A stretch of 64,000 bases of DNA, from NCBI RefSeq assembly GCF_009363115.1, contig NZ_CP045298.1, positions 5,019,501 through 5,083,500 of the forward strand. The letters run 5' to 3'. Each line of letters starts with the position of its first letter. The stretch's first letter is position 1. The notes beneath the pieces were generated by a model, which saw only the letters and a program-made list of their open reading frames with translations, was not told the origin of the DNA and ran no database searches. This document shows, piece after piece, positions 53,855 to 62,001 of this stretch. The translations under genes were made by a program, and so were the position numbers. The stretch comes from Paenibacillus brasilensis (lineage in GTDB: Bacteria > Bacillota > Bacilli > Paenibacillales > Paenibacillaceae).

Positions 53855-54865
53855 GTGAGCGAAATCATTACTTTAGCCCACGGCAGCGGAGGGAAACTGA
53901 CCCATCAACTGATCCATGGGATATTTCAGAAGCACTTCCGAAATGATTGGCTCCTTGAGGGCGGCGATTCGGCAGTACTGGAAACTCTTCCGGGACAATT
54001 GGCGTTCACGACGGATTCCTATGTGATTCATCCGCTTTTTTTCCGCGGAGGGAACATTGGGAAGTTGGCCATTTGCGGGACCGTTAACGATCTGGCCGTA
54101 TGTGGAGCAATTCCCAGGTATATTAGTTGCGCTTGGATCATTGAAGAAGGGTTTGCTCTTGGGGAACTGGAGGAGATTGCGGAGTCCATGGCGGCGACCG
54201 CAAAGGAAGCCGGAGTAGTGATAGTAACCGGCGACACAAAGGTCGTTCCGAGAGGCTGTGTGGACAAGCTATTCATTAACACCTCCGGAGTGGGTTTTAT
54301 TCCGGAAGGTCTTCGGCTGTCCCCCGCTTTAATCCGGCCTGGGGATCGTGTGATCGTCACCGGTACGATCGGGGATCACGGCACAGCGATTCTGATTGAG
54401 CGGGAACAGCTGCAGGTGGAAACCGGACTTGGAAGCGACTGTGCGCCGCTCAACGGAATGCTGGAGCTGGTAACGGCTTCAATGGGCGGTGCTGTAAGAC
54501 TTATGCGGGACCCGACCCGGGGCGGCGTAGCCACTACGCTGAACGAATTTACGGAAGGGCAGAGCTTTGGCATCCGGCTGGAGGAGAATGCACTTCCCGT
54601 AAAAGGGGAAGTGCGCGGTCTATGCGGCATGCTGGGGATGGACCCGTTGTACATAGCCAACGAGGGCAAAGCCATTCTGGTGGTTGACGGGGCCCAGGCG
54701 GACCGAGTGATTGAACGGCTACGCAGTCACCCCTGCGGGCGGGACGCCGCCGTGATCGGCGAAGTTGTCGCAGATCATCCGGGAAAGGTATATATGCGCA
54801 CGCTGGCCGGAGGCCACCGCATCATCGATATGTTGGTAGGCGACCAACTGCCCCGAATTTGTTAA
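53855..54865 (+). CDS. hypE: HypE, carbamoyl dehydratase
   Basis: A 336-residue ATPase that dehydrates its C-terminal thiocarbamate to thiocyanate. It starts at GTG 53855 with GGGGGAGGGAG upstream. Motifs are LAHGSGGKLTHQL, TTDSYVIHPLFFRGG, GTVNDLAVCGA, DPTRGGVATTLNEF and the invariant C-terminus PRIC, whose Cys carries the carbamoyl group. It lies 14 bases after hypD. Confidence 0.95.
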   Translation: MSEIITLAHGSGGKLTHQLIHGIFQKHFRNDWLLEGGDSAVLETLPGQLAFTTDSYVIHPLFFRGGNIGKLAICGTVNDLAVCGAIPRYISCAWIIEEGFALGELEEIAESMAATAKEAGVVIVTGDTKVVPRGCVDKLFINTSGVGFIPEGLRLSPALIRPGDRVIVTGTIGDHGTAILIEREQLQVETGLGSDCAPLNGMLELVTASMGGAVRLMRDPTRGGVATTLNEFTEGQSFGIRLEENALPVKGEVRGLCGMLGMDPLYIANEGKAILVVDGAQADRVIERLRSHPCGRDAAVIGEVVADHPGKVYMRTLAGGHRIIDMLVGDQLPRIC

Positions 54866-54993
54866 ACGGCGGGATAACCCTATTTTAAAGAAGGGCCTTA
54901 TCCCCGGTTGCGCAATTCGATCAACGGTCCGAGACTGCAGGAATATTTGTAAAAATGAAGCGCGAGGCGCTGTTACCAGGAGAAGGTGTATTA

Positions 54994-55998
54994 ATGAGGA
55001 GAATTTCCGCCAGTAACGGCTACGTCTACTTTCTTGTTGTATTGGCGCTGCATGTGTTGGGGGGAGCCGGATTTCTCATGGCAACGGCCCGCGAACCGAA
55101 GTTGTGGGGGCTTGGCCTTTTGGCTTATACGTTCGGCCTGCGTCACGCTTTTGACGCCGATCATATTTCGGCCATTGACAATACGATCCGGAAGCTGATC
55201 GAACGGAAGAGAAACCCTTTAGGGGTTGGCATGTATTTTTCCCTCGGCCACTCGACGGTCGTCTTTCTCATGGTGCTGGGGATCGCGCTCTCAATGAACA
55301 CATTTGTGCTCGATAATCCAAAAGTACGTGAAATCGGCGGCCTGATCGGGACGTTGGTATCCGGTTTCTTCCTGATCTTCGTTGGACTGATTAATGTGTT
55401 TACACTTGTGAATCTTTGGGGCAGAGCCCGGGGAGCGGCGAACCGAACAGGCAGGAATTTCGAAACGGGTCATATGCATGGACCCAGGGGGATGTTTACC
55501 CGATTTTTGGCTCCTGCATTTCGAATGATCAACAAAAGCTGGCATATGTATCCGCTCGGATTTCTGTTCGGGCTTGGCTTTGATACGGCGACGGAAGTGA
55601 GTCTGCTTGCTATTTCGGCAAGTACCGCGAACGAATCGTCCTCCTTTATCAGCATCTTGTCCCTGCCGCTGTTGTTTGCTGCCGGAATGAGCTTGATGGA
55701 CACAATCGACGGCGCGATCATGACAAGAGCTTACCGGTGGGCATTCATTTCCTACAAGAAAAAAACAGCCTATAACCTGATCGTTACCGGTGTCTCGGTT
55801 GTATCCGCGTTTTTTATCGGCGCCGTTCAGCTCGTTCATTTAATTGAAGCGAAATGGCCGCAGCCTGCCCAGTGGATCAATAGGCTCGGAATCGATCACC
55901 TTGGCTACGCTCTGGCAGGATTTCTGATTTTGATCTGGATCGTCTCTATGATTATTTGGAGAGGGATGAGAGGCCGACATGCCGTTGACGGAACGTGA
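54994..55998 (+). CDS. HoxN/NixA-family nickel permease
   Basis: A 334-residue protein with eight membrane segments. The NiCoT signatures RHAFDADHIS (TM2 nickel site), SLGHSTVVF, LGFDTATEV and GMSLMDTIDG are all intact. It supplies nickel for the hydrogenase. ATG 54994 is chosen for AGGAGAAGG 9 bases upstream; ATG 54955 is an alternative. The 128-base gap after hypE includes an imperfect hairpin (GGGATAACCC with GGG-CC-TTATCCC, 54871-54903), possibly a nickel-responsive or attenuating element, though no T-run follows. Confidence 0.9.
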   Translation: MRRISASNGYVYFLVVLALHVLGGAGFLMATAREPKLWGLGLLAYTFGLRHAFDADHISAIDNTIRKLIERKRNPLGVGMYFSLGHSTVVFLMVLGIALSMNTFVLDNPKVREIGGLIGTLVSGFFLIFVGLINVFTLVNLWGRARGAANRTGRNFETGHMHGPRGMFTRFLAPAFRMINKSWHMYPLGFLFGLGFDTATEVSLLAISASTANESSSFISILSLPLLFAAGMSLMDTIDGAIMTRAYRWAFISYKKKTAYNLIVTGVSVVSAFFIGAVQLVHLIEAKWPQPAQWINRLGIDHLGYALAGFLILIWIVSMIIWRGMRGRHAVDGT

Positions 55999-56117
55999 AA
56001 AGGAAAGCTTTGCGCTCGTTACATTAGACGTTATCCATGGTTGGCCATTAATTCCTCTCCTGATCCACACTCCACGATAGGGGCTGCCCATCAGCAGTCC
56101 CGTTGAATTCACCAGTG

Positions 56118-56168
56118 AGAATAGAGACCTGGCATGCTTCGGCATGGCCAGGTCTCTATTCTTTTCTT
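56118..56168 (+). terminator. strong terminator of the hydrogenase island
   Basis: AGAATAGAGACCTGG-CATGC pairs with GCATG-CCAGGTCTCTATTCT around a TTCG tetraloop, with one bulged base, then TTTCTT. Confidence 0.9.
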
Positions 56169-56199
56169 ACAATGACAAGTTGCAAATAAGGGTGTCGGT

Positions 56200-56295
56200 G
56201 GACAAGAACATAGTCCCATAAGTGCCCGCGCCCAGCGCGGTTTTTTTATTTTAAGGGACCAAGTTCTAGTCCTTTGCTCAGGACAAGAACTTGGT
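56200..56295. repeat. nested hairpins, right member of the pair flanking the hydrogenase island
   Basis: CCGCGC-CCA-GCGCGG plus seven T (56227-56247) is a terminator-like stem. ACCAAGTTCT.GTCC (56258-56272) pairs with GGAC.AGAACTTGGT (56281-56295) around TTTGCTCA and resembles the hairpin at 43997-44038. GGACAAGAAC occurs at both 56200 and 56281. From 56296 to 56629 no gene is recognised. Confidence 0.55.
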
Positions 56296-56629
56296 ACTAT
56301 TGCCGATTTGACATGTATCTAATTATTAAAAATACAGCCATGTATCCCTGTAAAGGTAAGATCAATGAAAGAACAGGCAATCAAGCAGGAAGTCCTTACA
56401 TTTATAAAAGTAAGCAATTAGTAAGGGTAAGCGCATTAAATTGTTTTATATTCTACATTGATTGCAATGATTATCTCGGTTCAATTATTACAACTTATAT
56501 TTTACAAATTATCTTTTATCAATTCTTAGAATTTTTTAAAATCTACCCTCAAATCGCATGCTTTTTGAGACAGCGGAATGGCTGGTCATTAGTTCGTTTC
56601 AAAAAGTCATAAAATCAATTGGGGTTCCA

Positions 56630-56803
56630 TTGAAGATTGCATACGGAAGAGTATCGACCAAGGAGCAAAATATAGAGCGGCAGCTTTTAAAGTTCCGGGA
56701 ATTAGGGATTGAAGAACGGTTTGTTTTTGTTGATAAGCAGAGCGGCAAAGATTTTGATCGTCCACGCTATCAGGCGATGCGGCTCATGCTGCGTGTACAG
56801 TGA
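56630..56803 (+). pseudogene. serine recombinase (resolvase) N-terminal fragment
   Basis: TTG 56630 opens KIAYGRVSTKEQNIERQLLK, where the Ser of RVST is the catalytic nucleophile, then FVFVDKQSGKDFDRPRYQAM. It stops at 56803 after about 57 residues, before the rest of the catalytic domain and the DNA-binding tail. Inactive. Confidence 0.75.
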
Positions 56804-56900
56804 CAACAAGTTTACCCCTACTAAGTCCTGATATTATCAGGATTTTTTTATATTTAGGGGAGACTTGTTGTCACTAAATTGCGACAACAAGTTTACCTCT
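56799..56900. repeat. inverted and direct repeats around a terminator-like hairpin
   Basis: AGTGACAACAAG...CCCCTA (56799-56820) is mirrored by TAGGGG...CTTGTTGTCACT (56855-56875). Between them TCCTGAT/ATCAGGA plus seven T (56826-56849) is a terminator. GACAACAAGTTTACC recurs directly at 56883. From 56901 to 57165 nothing is recognised. Confidence 0.6.
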
Positions 56901-57165
56901 TTCGAGGAGTTTGTAATATTTAAAGCGGCGGCTATAGTTAGAGTTACTTTGTGGAAAGACATAATTATTTTTTGTTCCAATCTACAATACATATCGATGC
57001 TTTGTATCTGCTACATTTAATTTTTCTGTCCAATTAAAGTGAAGAAGATACATGTTCTATCATCCACTACTATGAAAGTATAAAAAAATTCGGTCTACCG
57101 TAACTTTTATACTATTTGTCCTAAAATGAAGATTAAAGGCATCAAAATGCCGCGTAAATACCTGC

Positions 57166-57836
57166 TTATTCGAATGAATCCATATCATCAACCGTATGAT
57201 GTTGCTCGTCGTTTCTAATATGGGTGTAAAGTGTGGTTGTTTTGGGATCAGAATGACCGAGTATATCTTGGACAAGTCTCAGATTCTTTTTCTTTTATAC
57301 AGTTGAGTTCCAAAAGTGTGCCTTAGTATATGGACACTCAAAGGTTTTCCATAGGCACGAGAATATTTATTCACCATTTTTTGCATTGCGTTTTTCGTCA
57401 TAGGTTTACCGCCTTTAGTTAGAAACAGGGCCGTTTCCGAAACCGTCGGTTGGTATCTAGAATTGCGGATCCTCAGGTATTCTTCAAGATCCAGCTTTGA
57501 ACGCATCAAGAAGGGGACTGATTGCATTTTTTTTCCTTTGCGGGTCACAAGGACGCATCTCGCTTCCCAATCGATGTCTTTAAGGATTAAGTTAACTACT
57601 TCATTTACGCGAAGTCCTGAGCCTAATATGAGGCTTACAATGGCAGTGTCCCGTTCGCGGTTATCTTCGTACCAAGATAGATGTCTTTTATTGAGTTCAG
57701 GTTGCTTGCCATAATCGTAAGCTACAAAACGGAGAAATTCTTCTACGGCTTCTTCGGAAACAAGTATTTTATGATGTTTCTTACGGTAATAATAAATCTG
57801 TTCGCTCACACCGACGATCCGCAGAATGCGGCTCAC
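57166..57836 (-). pseudogene. tyrosine recombinase (XerS-like) 3' part fused to an IS3 OrfB start
   Basis: The minus-strand frame opens with 20 residues of IS3 OrfB (SRILRIVGVSEQIYYYRKK) and continues in frame into HHKILVSEEAVEEFLRFVAY, SLILGSGLRVNEVVNLILKD (catalytic Arg) and LSVHILRHTFGTQLYK (His/Arg), a XerS-type integrase without its N-terminal DNA-binding domain. A frameshift near 57292 ends it, but the next frame gives KNLRLVQDILGHSDPKTTTL, YTHI (catalytic Tyr) and a stop at 57166. All catalytic residues survive across two frames. Confidence 0.8.
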
Positions 57837-58283
57837 TGCATGCCCCAGCTTAATCCATTTGTCGGCTATTTCAATTTTGTCCGATAAGCTGGGTTCTGCT
57901 TTTTTAATAAGTCACGAAGAACAGCAATCTCCAGATCCTTCTCACCCAAGATCTCCTTCAGTTGTTTGTTTTCACCTTCAAGTGCGCGAAACTCTTGTGG
58001 GGATGGTGCATAGGCACTAATCGCTTTAGCAGAGATATCGGTTGTTTTCCAATCCGTATGCTCCGCTTGATCCATCCAACGGTATAACATCTTTGGATTT
58101 ATGTTATGGCGGCGCGCTACTTGTGAAGCATTCCCAACTTCTCTGGCTTCTTGAATCACTTGCTGTTTGAACTCCATCGTAAAACGTCTCCGTTGCATAA
58201 AAAATCCCCTCCACTGGTTCTTCATCTAGCTTACTACGTTAAGTAACCTAGACTCAAATCCAATTTCGGGGCTTAAGAGATAA
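57776..58283 (-). mobile_element. IS3-family element, copy 2 (left part only)
   Basis: On the minus strand this repeats the left end and orfA of the element at 11868 (TTAAGCCCCGAAATTGG...), up to about 20 codons of orfB. It then joins the XerS-like gene at 57776. The OrfA protein is identical to that of copy 1, so the copies are recent. Confidence 0.9.
57866..58198 (-). CDS. IS3 OrfA (copy 2)
   Basis: 110 residues from ATG 58198 (GGAGGGG upstream), identical to OrfA of copy 1: HTH VARRHNINPKMLYRWMD and coiled coil. Without a full OrfB no transposase can be made, but free OrfA is known to repress IS3-family transposition by competing for the ends, so it might still act on copy 1. Confidence 0.85.
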   Translation of the reverse strand: MQRRRFTMEFKQQVIQEAREVGNASQVARRHNINPKMLYRWMDQAEHTDWKTTDISAKAISAYAPSPQEFRALEGENKQLKEILGEKDLEIAVLRDLLKKQNPAYRTKLK

Positions 58284-58287
58284 CATA

Positions 58288-58327
58288 AAAAAGACTAAAT
58301 GCTGAAATACATACACTTAGTCTTTTT
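58288..58327. terminator. bidirectional terminator after the SDR/NTF2 operon
   Basis: AAAAAGACTAA (58288-58298) pairs with TTAGTCTTTTT (58317-58327) around an 18-base loop, just after the stop of the minus-strand gene at 58336. Confidence 0.75.
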
Positions 58328-58335
58328 CTACTATT

Positions 58336-59181
58336 TTATTCTACGATTTGAAAAGGTTTTGTTTGCGTGACTTTCATCATTTTCATACGAGCAAATCGCT
58401 CATCCAAATTATTTTCAAGTATCCATTCATGATGTGTTTCGGCAATCATAGGCTTATTTTCACTAGAAATACCTTCCCATTCAAAATCTACAGAAACAGA
58501 AAGTGTATGATCCGTATTTTCTGTCACTGTGAAGTTTTTTGGGACATGCCCGCTTTGTTTGACTTGATTAGGAATAGTTGCCAACCATTCATAGAATCTT
58601 TCGTGATTAGTAATTTTTGAACCCGTGCTCAAATTCAACTCGAATTGCTCAGCTAAAAGTTCTTTGAATTTTCCGCTGTTCACTGATACTGTTTCCATTG
58701 CATATAACCAATAGTGCATAAATGATTTTGCTCGATTTTCAGCATAGGCACTTTGAAATTGCGGGTTTTCAATACTTCCTGTTGGTTCCATATGAACCTT
58801 TGTAAATAGAGGCAATTCGTTGTCACGAAGCTTCAAAATTGTTGAATAATGAATGGTATAACTGTATCTGCTGAGATCTGGACGTATGTTTTGATAAAGG
58901 ATATCCGCCTCTAATGAAAGCTCTTCATCACTTATTTGTTTGATGGATGTATGTTTAACATGATGTGCATTTTGCCATCCTTCAAACACTTTTAATCGCT
59001 CTGCGATTCCATTTTTCCCTTTAGACGAACCAACTTGCGATAATATTTCGACGTCCTCTGCTAAAATATCTAATTGATTGTCAATACGTGCTTTGTTAAA
59101 AGGGACTTCATAGACTTGATACCAACGATAGTATTGTGTTAAAGCTAAATGACTATTCTGAATTGATTTAAATTTATCCAT
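58336..59181 (-). CDS. NTF2/SnoaL-like protein, probably two tandem domains
   Basis: A 281-residue soluble protein. The two halves each look like a cone-shaped NTF2/SnoaL fold: an N-terminal helix pair (ALTQYYRWYQVYEVPFNKAR, LDILAEDVEILSQVGSSKGK) and a strand-rich end (VHMEPTG), then again around 165-280 (FKELLAEQFELNLSTGSKIT, HHEWILENNLDERFARMKMM). Such proteins act as isomerases, hydratases or binding proteins. It is co-transcribed after the SDR (15-base gap, AGGAG present), suggesting a shared small-molecule pathway, substrate unknown. Confidence 0.65.
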   Translation of the reverse strand: MDKFKSIQNSHLALTQYYRWYQVYEVPFNKARIDNQLDILAEDVEILSQVGSSKGKNGIAERLKVFEGWQNAHHVKHTSIKQISDEELSLEADILYQNIRPDLSRYSYTIHYSTILKLRDNELPLFTKVHMEPTGSIENPQFQSAYAENRAKSFMHYWLYAMETVSVNSGKFKELLAEQFELNLSTGSKITNHERFYEWLATIPNQVKQSGHVPKNFTVTENTDHTLSVSVDFEWEGISSENKPMIAETHHEWILENNLDERFARMKMMKVTQTKPFQIVE

Positions 59182-59196
59182 CTCATTATACTCCTA

Positions 59197-59958
59197 TTAT
59201 TTACTTGTTTTCATCGTATGAGGATATAATGCATCTTTTAATTGGAACTCATACGTTTCAGGATTCACAAGACCCACAATTTTGTCGCTATCATACAGTT
59301 TTAACATAAATCCAGCCATTTCTTTTGCAGTATGATATTTAGGAATTGCGCCTTCATATTGAATATCTTCCAAATCTAAAGCACGTTTAGCAAATCCCGT
59401 TTCAGTTGCACCAGGTGCTAAAACTTTGGCTTTTAAAGGTGAACCATTTCCTCTCAATTCATGTGCTAGACCTTCCGTGAAGGCACTGACATAGAACTTA
59501 GAGGCACAGTAGGTCACGGCATTGGCAACGATCAAGTACCCCCCTCCAGATGAAACATTAATGATTTGCGTTCCGGCCACCTGTGAGTAATCACGGACAT
59601 AAAGGGAGGAGAGTATCGTTAAAGCCTCTATATTTAAGTGAAGCATCGTCTCGATTTTATTTAAATTTTGCTCTCCAACAGAAGCAAAGTTTCCAAAACC
59701 GGCATTATTAATCCAAGTTTCGATCTGATATTGCTGTAGACTTTCGTAAAATTCATAAACATTCGCTGAGATCGATAAATCGACCGTTCGTATGACAACA
59801 TCGAGATCCGGGTTAATTTCCATCACTTTTGATTTTAAATTCTCTAATTCTTCTGTTCTTCGGGCTGCCAGGATCAAATTTTTTCCGCGAGCCGCCAAAG
59901 CAAGAGCTGATTCATACCCAATTCCTGAACTCGCACCTGTAATAACCGTATATTTCAT
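59197..59958 (-). CDS. short-chain dehydrogenase/reductase (SDR)
   Basis: A 253-residue classical SDR. Cofactor site TGASSGIG near residue 6, NNAGFG near 85, catalytic Ser in NVSSGGG and YCASK (Tyr-x-x-x-Lys) near 150-160. The AARRTEEL segment after strand 2 has an Arg pair that favours NADPH. AGGAGGAATTTAT places the start at ATG 59958. Divergently transcribed from a MerR gene with an overlapping promoter region, the usual arrangement for an inducible reductase handling electrophiles or aldehydes. Confidence 0.9.
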   Translation of the reverse strand: MKYTVITGASSGIGYESALALAARGKNLILAARRTEELENLKSKVMEINPDLDVVIRTVDLSISANVYEFYESLQQYQIETWINNAGFGNFASVGEQNLNKIETMLHLNIEALTILSSLYVRDYSQVAGTQIINVSSGGGYLIVANAVTYCASKFYVSAFTEGLAHELRGNGSPLKAKVLAPGATETGFAKRALDLEDIQYEGAIPKYHTAKEMAGFMLKLYDSDKIVGLVNPETYEFQLKDALYPHTMKTSK

Positions 59959-60014
59959 ATAAATTCCTCCTGAATTTTTATTCATGTTGTTTCTTGTGGA
60001 TGAACAATGAGTTG

Positions 60015-60045
60015 ATTATACTGGTTAGAGTAAACTCTAAGTCAA
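60015..60045 (-). promoter_or_regulatory. MerR-type promoter with 19-bp spacer and operator dyad
   Basis: Minus strand: TTGACT (60045-60040), spacer of 19 bp (60039-60021), TATAAT (60020-60015). The spacer contains the dyad TTAGAGT-TT-ACTCTAA. Over-long 19-bp spacers with a central dyad are the hallmark of MerR-activated promoters. Confidence 0.85.
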
Positions 60046-60071
60046 GTGATAAATTCAATTGGAGGTTTCTC

Positions 60072-60443
60072 ATGTACACGATTGGGGAAGTGGCCGAAAT
60101 ATTAAAGATTAGTACGCATACCTTGCGCTATTACGAAAAAGAAAAAATTATTATTCCCGATCGGGATTCAACCGGCGATAGGCGATACGATGATTCACAT
60201 CTCAGATGGCTACAATTCGTGATCAAATTAAAAGAAACACAAATGCCAATCGCAACGATTAAGAAATATGCTTCATTAGCTTTAGAAGGGGAGTATACCA
60301 CGCAAGAGCGATTAGACCTATTAGAAGAACATAAACGATCGATTAAGAAACAAATTTATACATTACAAGCTGCGGATAAAATGCTTGAACATAAAATTAC
60401 AGTTTATAAGGATTTTATAAATAAAGGAATTGAAATTTCTTGA
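60072..60443 (+). CDS. MerR-family transcriptional regulator
   Basis: ATG 60072, with GGAGGT 5-10 bases upstream, gives 123 residues. The MerR HTH YTIGEVAEILKISTHTLRYY then EKEKIIIPDRDSTGDRRYDD is complete, with a long dimerisation helix (TTQERLDLLEEHKRSIKKQI). There is no C-terminal effector domain and no cysteine, which places it in the small AdhR/YraB-like group of MerR proteins. It sits divergently from, and should activate, the SDR/NTF2 operon through the dyad promoter between them. Confidence 0.9.
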   Translation: MYTIGEVAEILKISTHTLRYYEKEKIIIPDRDSTGDRRYDDSHLRWLQFVIKLKETQMPIATIKKYASLALEGEYTTQERLDLLEEHKRSIKKQIYTLQAADKMLEHKITVYKDFINKGIEIS

Positions 60444-60675
60444 TTTGATGTAGGAGAGAGGTAATTATTATCGATTAAAGAATGGAACTGATCCATTGCT
60501 TGTTTTGGTGTAGGCAAAATCGCTTAACTAATGGGCGGTTTAATGGTAAGAGGAGAGAACCCTTCTACAGGCGTTATTTATGAATCTGACCGTGAGTTGT
60601 TACACTTATTGACTAAACTAACGGATACGTTAGTTCAATGACGCATCGACAGTCTAGGACTTTATTTTCTCGTCC
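60444..60675. other. intergenic
   Basis: A short frame near 60528 (GGLMVRGENPSTGVIYESDR) ends after about 36 codons and looks like the end of a lost gene. Otherwise nothing is recognisable. Confidence 0.4.
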
Positions 60676-61425
60676 TTGATTGTCACTGTTTCAATTGGGA
60701 AAGGTCAACGAGCATATTTATCCACGATTAAGGATGGTTCCACAAACGAAATTCTAGATTACCATGTGTCTGAGCGAATCACCATGGATCTGGCGATAGA
60801 AACGTTGCTCAAATTAAAGAAGAATCGAAGTTTTAAGAAGACTTCAGAAGCTTTGATTCATTCCGATCAAGGGACTCACTACACGCATCCGGATTATAGA
60901 CAACTGGACCAATTGCAATCATTCGGTTGTGAGCGTTTTTATCAAGAAAAAATAACAGGCTCAAAAAAAGAACGTCCTGAGTTAGAAAAAATGTTAGATC
61001 ATCTGAGATCAGGTGATACGGTTGTCATTTGCGAGCTTACTAGACTAAGCAGATCTACGAAGGACTTATTTCAGTTGGTTGAACTAATCGAGAAAAATGG
61101 AGCAAACATTAAAAGCCTGAAAGAGACTTGGTTAGATACGACTACACCACAGGGAAAATTAATGTTCACCATATTTGCAGGGATAAGCCAGTTTGAAAGA
61201 GACTTAATTAGTCAAAGGACCAAGGAAGGCTTAGATAGCGCTCGTGCCAGAGGAAGAAAAGGTGGAAGGCCTCCAAAAAATAGTAATGACATTGAAAAAG
61301 CAATCAAGCTCTATCGGTCAAAAGACTATTCATTGAAAGAAATTAATGAAATGACAGGAATCAGTAAAACTTCTTTATATAGATACTTAGAATTACAAGC
61401 ACGTGAATTTAAACAAAAAAGTTAG
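60676..61425 (+). pseudogene. in-frame chimera: IS3 OrfB fragment fused to a serine resolvase lacking its active site
   Basis: Residues 1-73 are the DDE core of an IS3/IS150 transposase (AYLSTIKDGSTNEILDYHVS, EALIHSDQGTHYTHPDYRQL). From about 60897 the frame continues as a Tn3-type resolvase: SFGCERFYQEKITGSKKERP, VVICELTRLSRSTKDLFQLV, FAGISQFERDLISQRTKEGL and the C-terminal HTH SLKEINEMTGISKTSLYRYL. The N-terminal Ser nucleophile region is missing, so it cannot recombine DNA but could still bind a res site. A Tn3 tnpA start follows downstream on the same strand. There is no sound start codon context. Confidence 0.75.
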
Positions 61426-61608
61426 AAGAAATGGAAGCAGTACCAGTGCCTGCGAAGCTGCCACGAAGTGCCATCCTCATAATATTTGAGTTCGGACAGG
61501 AAAAACAACAGTACATTCCAATATCAACATGACTCCACTCTACACGAAACCCGGATAAGGTCAAGCTGAAACGCAAAATTGAGCTTTAATAACGGAAGGT
61601 GTTTTTCG

Positions 61609-61815
61609 ATGAGAGGAAAAGAGTTACTAACGTTAGATCAGCGACTAGAATGGATGAGTACTCCCACCACCGAGTGGGAGCTTGCTACATACTACACCTT
61701 CACACAACATGATTTGGACACAATTAATCGTCACCGTCGAGACTACAACCGGTTAGGTTTTGCCGTCCAATTAGCATTACTCCGATATCCAGGATGGAGC
61801 ATAACTGATATAAAA
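61609..61815 (+). pseudogene. Tn3-family transposase (tnpA) N-terminal fragment
   Basis: ATG 61609 follows GGAAGGTG. ELLTLDQRLEWMSTPTTEWE, YYTFTQHDLDTINRHRRDYN and RLGFAVQLALLRYPGWSITD are the DUF4158 start of Tn3 transposases. It is cut at 61815 by a 38-bp sequence that resembles a Tn3-family terminal repeat. The ~900 remaining residues are absent here; a piece that would directly follow is found at 39991-40155. Confidence 0.8.
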
Positions 61816-61853
61816 GGGGTCACGTTACCAAAAGTGAAAAATTGTACGTTTAG
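61816..61853. repeat. 38-bp Tn3-family terminal inverted repeat
   Basis: Starts GGGGTCACGTTAC and ends ACGTTTAG, exactly 38 bases, the standard length and GGGG...ACG..AG outline of Tn3-family ends. It interrupts tnpA. The partner end is not found in the window. Confidence 0.55.
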
Positions 61854-62001
61854 ACACAATTTAGACACATTTTATCCAGTTACCTGTACGGTAAGACAAG
61901 ATATAAAATACGTAAGATTATAATAAATGATGAAAATATATCTTGGTAGAGCTGGCTAGGCCACGTCTATACGCAACCTGCCAAGGATTTTAAGAGGCAT
62001 T

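Noticed and set aside
56274-56612. 112-codon plus-strand frame after the hydrogenase terminator
   Set aside because: Composition looks non-coding, it begins inside a hairpin loop and has no ribosome binding site or recognisable domain.
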